Below, in pieces: positions 61,798 through 64,000 of a stretch of DNA of 64,000 nucleotides. Made by a program: the position numbers and the translations under genes. The number at the start of each line of letters is the position of its first letter. The first letter of the stretch is position 1. Below the pieces are notes generated by a model. It had not been told where the DNA came from. It saw nothing but the letters and a program-made list of their open reading frames with translations, and searched no databases. Origin of the DNA: Anaerolineales bacterium (GTDB taxonomy: Bacteria > Chloroflexota > Anaerolineae > Anaerolineales > DRMV01); assembly GCA_027023425.1 (NCBI GenBank), contig JALVVL010000012.1, positions 1 to 64,000 on the forward strand, given 5' to 3'.

Positions 61798-62538
61798 ATG
61801 ACCAAGGCCAATGATTGGGAAATAACCCAAGTTTGTTCAAGCCTTTGGAGAGGATGGCCGCTTGATGCGGCAAGTGGTGTTGTGGTTGAGGTTATGGATT
61901 CTTGTGGGTATGCTTTCACTGAGCGCGCTCGTGGGCTTTGCGTGGGCGTTGCTGTTCAGACGGTGCAGGATGCTCGGGAACACTTACCGAATTTGCCACG
62001 AGAAATTCTGATAACCGTGTTGGCGGATGATGAGGTTATTCCGGAAACTGGGGATTTGGGCGCGGCGGTTGCGCCGGGCTATGTTCGGTGGGCGGTAGCG
62101 CCTTCTTATCCAGAAGGGGTTGAAGGCGTAATCCTTCGCAGGTTTCGCCCTGCATTATTCCATGAACTGCATCATCTGGCACGCGGCTGGGTTATGTACG
62201 GTTACAGCCCGGCGCTTGGAGATGGTTTGCTGGATTCCGTGATAAGCGAAGGGTTGGCTACAGTGTTTGAACGGGAAATGACAGGGATTCGGCCGCCGTG
62301 GGGGCGCTACCCGGCCGAGGTGGAAGAGTGGGTAGAAGAAATGTTGAATTTGCCGCAGGCGGCTTCTTATGAGCATTGGATGTACAAGCACCCAGATGGC
62401 CGGCGGTGGGTGGGCTACAAAGTAGGCGCCTACATTGTTGAGAAGGCAGAGGCAAATTCGGGGTTGAGCGCTGCCGAGATGGTGACCTTTCCTACGGAAC
62501 AGGTGTTGAAAATGGCCGGCATTCAGCGGTTTGTGTAA
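61798..62538 (+). CDS. Putative zinc metalloprotease (DUF2268-like)
   Basis: A 246-residue protein. The catalytic-type motif FHELHHLARGW is near residue 122, an HExxH helix with an extra His, followed about 35 residues later by VISEGLATVFE, a likely third ligand Glu. There is no signal peptide, so it is cytoplasmic. It resembles the DUF2268 'predicted Zn-dependent protease' group. The ATG at 61798 is preferred, 7 nt after AAGGTGG. It may form a pair with the radical SAM gene 17 nt downstream. Confidence 0.72.
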   Translation: MTKANDWEITQVCSSLWRGWPLDAASGVVVEVMDSCGYAFTERARGLCVGVAVQTVQDAREHLPNLPREILITVLADDEVIPETGDLGAAVAPGYVRWAVAPSYPEGVEGVILRRFRPALFHELHHLARGWVMYGYSPALGDGLLDSVISEGLATVFEREMTGIRPPWGRYPAEVEEWVEEMLNLPQAASYEHWMYKHPDGRRWVGYKVGAYIVEKAEANSGLSAAEMVTFPTEQVLKMAGIQRFV

Positions 62539-62555
62539 CTTTTGGAGGGGCGCTT

Positions 62556-63581
62556 ATGGGTAACGTGCCTTGGCTTTTGCTTTTTGTCAGGGCAATACCT
62601 TGCTCTTATGCTTGTAAACATTGCCTTTTCGCGCCGCAAAAGCGCTTCAAAGCGATGACGCATTTTGAGGTGACAGAAGCGATTCGGCGATTTTACAATC
62701 CGCTTGGGGGCGCCACAGAGCCTTTGCCTTACTACCGCAACTTGGCTGTCTACGTTGGAGATGCCGCCTTGAACTTTGATGATTTTCCCAAAGTCGTATC
62801 TTTTCTCAAAGAGCATGGGATTGAAGGCTGGCAAAGCGTAGCGGCTGATGGCTTCCGTAAAAGGTCTCATGAGGAATGGAAGCCTTACCTTCAAGCGCTG
62901 AGGGGTGCAGGGACGGAGGTGCTGGAATTTTCGCTCTATGGCTTGCCCAAAACCCATGATTGGTTCGCTGGCTATTCGGGGAGTTACGAGGATATTCGGA
63001 CGGTAGCGGAGATTTGGTACGAAATGGGCGGGGAGGTGTTGTGGAGCATTTTTGTGCACAAACGTAATTTGAAAGAGATTGCGCCACTGCGTGAGGATCT
63101 GCGGGCAAAATATGGGGCTGATGCCGAAGTGGTGCTTTGGGATTATTTGGGGTGGGGGGCTTACAGCGAAGCCTTGCGGGTGGAGGAAGAGGATTTGCAG
63201 GCAATGGATGAGGCCAGCAAGAAATTTCTCAAAGGGGTGAAGACTGAAAGAGAGTGGATTGAGCAATTAGAGCACATGGAGGCGCGGCCGTTTAGTTTGT
63301 CTCCTCCGGTGATCCAACTGGCAGTGGAAAAATCAGGCGAAGTCGGGATGCCTTATACCACTGTGAGAGGCGGCCTTGAAGGGGAGGTGGTGGGTAATGT
63401 TTTTGTAGAACCTATTGCCGACGTGTTTGAGCGTTGGGGGCAACTTTATGCGGAATGGGTTGACTCTTACCCTTCCGTTGGCGAATTGTGCCGCAAATAC
63501 GGAGATAAGAGCAACAGGCGGTTGTACAATAAGGCCAGCATCATCCGGAAGTGGTGCGCGGCGTTTGAAAATCGGGAGTGA
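62556..63581 (+). CDS. Radical SAM-like protein, unknown substrate
   Basis: A 341-residue protein. The motif CSYACKHC at 16-23 is a CX3CX2C iron-sulfur site near the N-terminus, behind LLFVRAIP. A TIM-barrel-like body follows (LAVYVGDAALNFDDFPKVVSFLK; VLEFSLYGLPKTHDWFAGYSGSYEDI; GGEVLWSIFVHKRNL). These features fit a radical SAM fold, though the GGE strand is not obvious. GGAGGGG lies 7 nt before the ATG. Substrate unknown; the close metalloprotease gene could suggest peptide maturation, which is speculative. Confidence 0.72.
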   Translation: MGNVPWLLLFVRAIPCSYACKHCLFAPQKRFKAMTHFEVTEAIRRFYNPLGGATEPLPYYRNLAVYVGDAALNFDDFPKVVSFLKEHGIEGWQSVAADGFRKRSHEEWKPYLQALRGAGTEVLEFSLYGLPKTHDWFAGYSGSYEDIRTVAEIWYEMGGEVLWSIFVHKRNLKEIAPLREDLRAKYGADAEVVLWDYLGWGAYSEALRVEEEDLQAMDEASKKFLKGVKTEREWIEQLEHMEARPFSLSPPVIQLAVEKSGEVGMPYTTVRGGLEGEVVGNVFVEPIADVFERWGQLYAEWVDSYPSVGELCRKYGDKSNRRLYNKASIIRKWCAAFENRE

Positions 63582-63651
63582 TGTTTGTCTTGGGGCTGGC
63601 ATAAATTCGGGGAGGGAAATTTGCGCTCTCTATGGCGGTTTGTGGTAACAT

Positions 63652-63680
63652 AAAAACGCTGATACTTTCGCGTTTTTGTG
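63652..63680 (+). terminator. Probable intrinsic terminator
   Basis: AAAAACGC pairs with GCGTTTTT (63670-63677), loop of ten, continuing into TGTGTTTTG. It lies between the radical SAM gene and the small membrane protein gene. Confidence 0.6.
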
Positions 63681-63728
63681 TTTTGCTTGTTTGTAGCCTG
63701 ATCTGCAGGGTGTTTGAGGAGGAGTAAA

Positions 63729-63938
63729 ATGACACAAATGGGCAATCTGCTTATGGTGATGAATGTTGTGATATTGGCGTTGTGGCCTTTGTTGGGCGTC
63801 GTTGCGCTGTTCCGGCTGAGGTCTGTGGAAATGTCCGATGTGGCCCGCGTTGGGTGGGCGGCTGTTATCCTCGTTATTCCGGTGTTGGGAGCGATTGCGT
63901 TTTTCTTGGTAGGCAAGCCTGCTAACGGCAAAGCCTAA
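63729..63938 (+). CDS. Small two-TM membrane protein (PLDc_N-like)
   Basis: A 69-residue protein with two hydrophobic helices (about 8-29 and 42-63) separated by a short polar loop (RLRSVEMSDVARVGW). The pattern 'WxAVILVIPVLGAIAFFLVGK' is similar to phospholipase D N-terminal transmembrane (PLDc_N) proteins, which are common small membrane proteins of unclear role. GAGGAG lies 6 nt before the ATG. Confidence 0.68.
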   Translation: MTQMGNLLMVMNVVILALWPLLGVVALFRLRSVEMSDVARVGWAAVILVIPVLGAIAFFLVGKPANGKA

Positions 63939-63949
63939 GTTGAGGATAT

Positions 63950-64000
63950 GGGTAGGCGCCGCCAAAGGTGCCAAGAGGTTAACGCCAAGGACGCCAAGGA
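63950..64000. repeat. Interspersed word repeats at the right edge
   Basis: 'Ggcgccgccaaaggtgccaagaggttaacgccaaggacgccaagga' begins another block of the GGCGTCC-type words, in the opposite orientation to the block at the left edge. It is cut by the window end. Confidence 0.8.

Overview
The window looks like a chromosomal segment of a Chloroflexota bacterium, most likely class Anaerolineae. This is an inference from gene style, not from a marker gene. The signs are very large GAF-rich sensory proteins, a Flp/TadE/TadG pilus set, several polytopic glycosyltransferases, small PH-like membrane proteins, frequent GTG starts, and intergenic DNA packed with short interspersed repeats. No rRNA, phage, insertion-sequence transposase or CRISPR array was seen. 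One tRNA (Pro, UGG) is present.

Layout. 0.2-8.3 kb (minus strand): two-component pair, VTT membrane protein, uridine kinase, YyaL-like thioredoxin-domain protein, ScpA, PH-like membrane protein. 8.4-14.1 kb (plus): HemW-like radical SAM protein and three tightly packed membrane glycosyltransferases. 14.1-17.5 kb: NarL-type regulator, a DegS-like kinase with a degenerate ATP-binding domain, a Flp pilin with a strong terminator, and an EamA transporter. 17.5-26.5 kb: a 259-bp MITE-like element, zinc ribbon protein, NnrE/NnrD, GH26-like lipoprotein, a TumE-like toxin-antitoxin pair, a GT39-like protein, a complete fluoride riboswitch with its terminator in front of a degenerate pyrophosphatase/PH-like protein, tRNA-Pro and small genes. 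26.5-35.5 kb: GAPDH, a methyltransferase, a lipoprotein, an SLC13 permease with TrkA-C domains, and an OsmC/glutaredoxin-like/ArsR/thioredoxin-like redox group, separated by repeat-filled spacers.

36.5-57.5 kb is the most unusual part. Eight minus-strand genes form what looks like one operon: two stand-alone receiver proteins, three membrane sensors that carry GAF domains but no kinase domain, a ParA-like ATPase, a 1,532-residue soluble hybrid histidine kinase with five GAF domains, and a threonine synthase fused to a receiver domain. Divergent from it are TadE, TadG and a TadE-like pseudopilin carrying repeated extracellular domains. The inferred picture is a surface-sensing or motility signalling array whose one kinase serves several sensors, positioned by ParA and linked to a Tad pilus and to amino-acid metabolism. 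The Flp pilin gene at 16 kb shares a 17-nt upstream motif with the tad/sensory divergent promoter region. 57.9-64 kb: oligoendopeptidase F, NAD-dependent DNA ligase, an HExxH metalloprotease, a radical SAM protein and a small membrane protein.

The two observations most worth following are the fluoride riboswitch controlling a catalytically degraded pyrophosphatase-like protein (24.1-25.7 kb) and the ParA/GAF/receiver operon with its threonine synthase-receiver fusion (36.5-52.4 kb).
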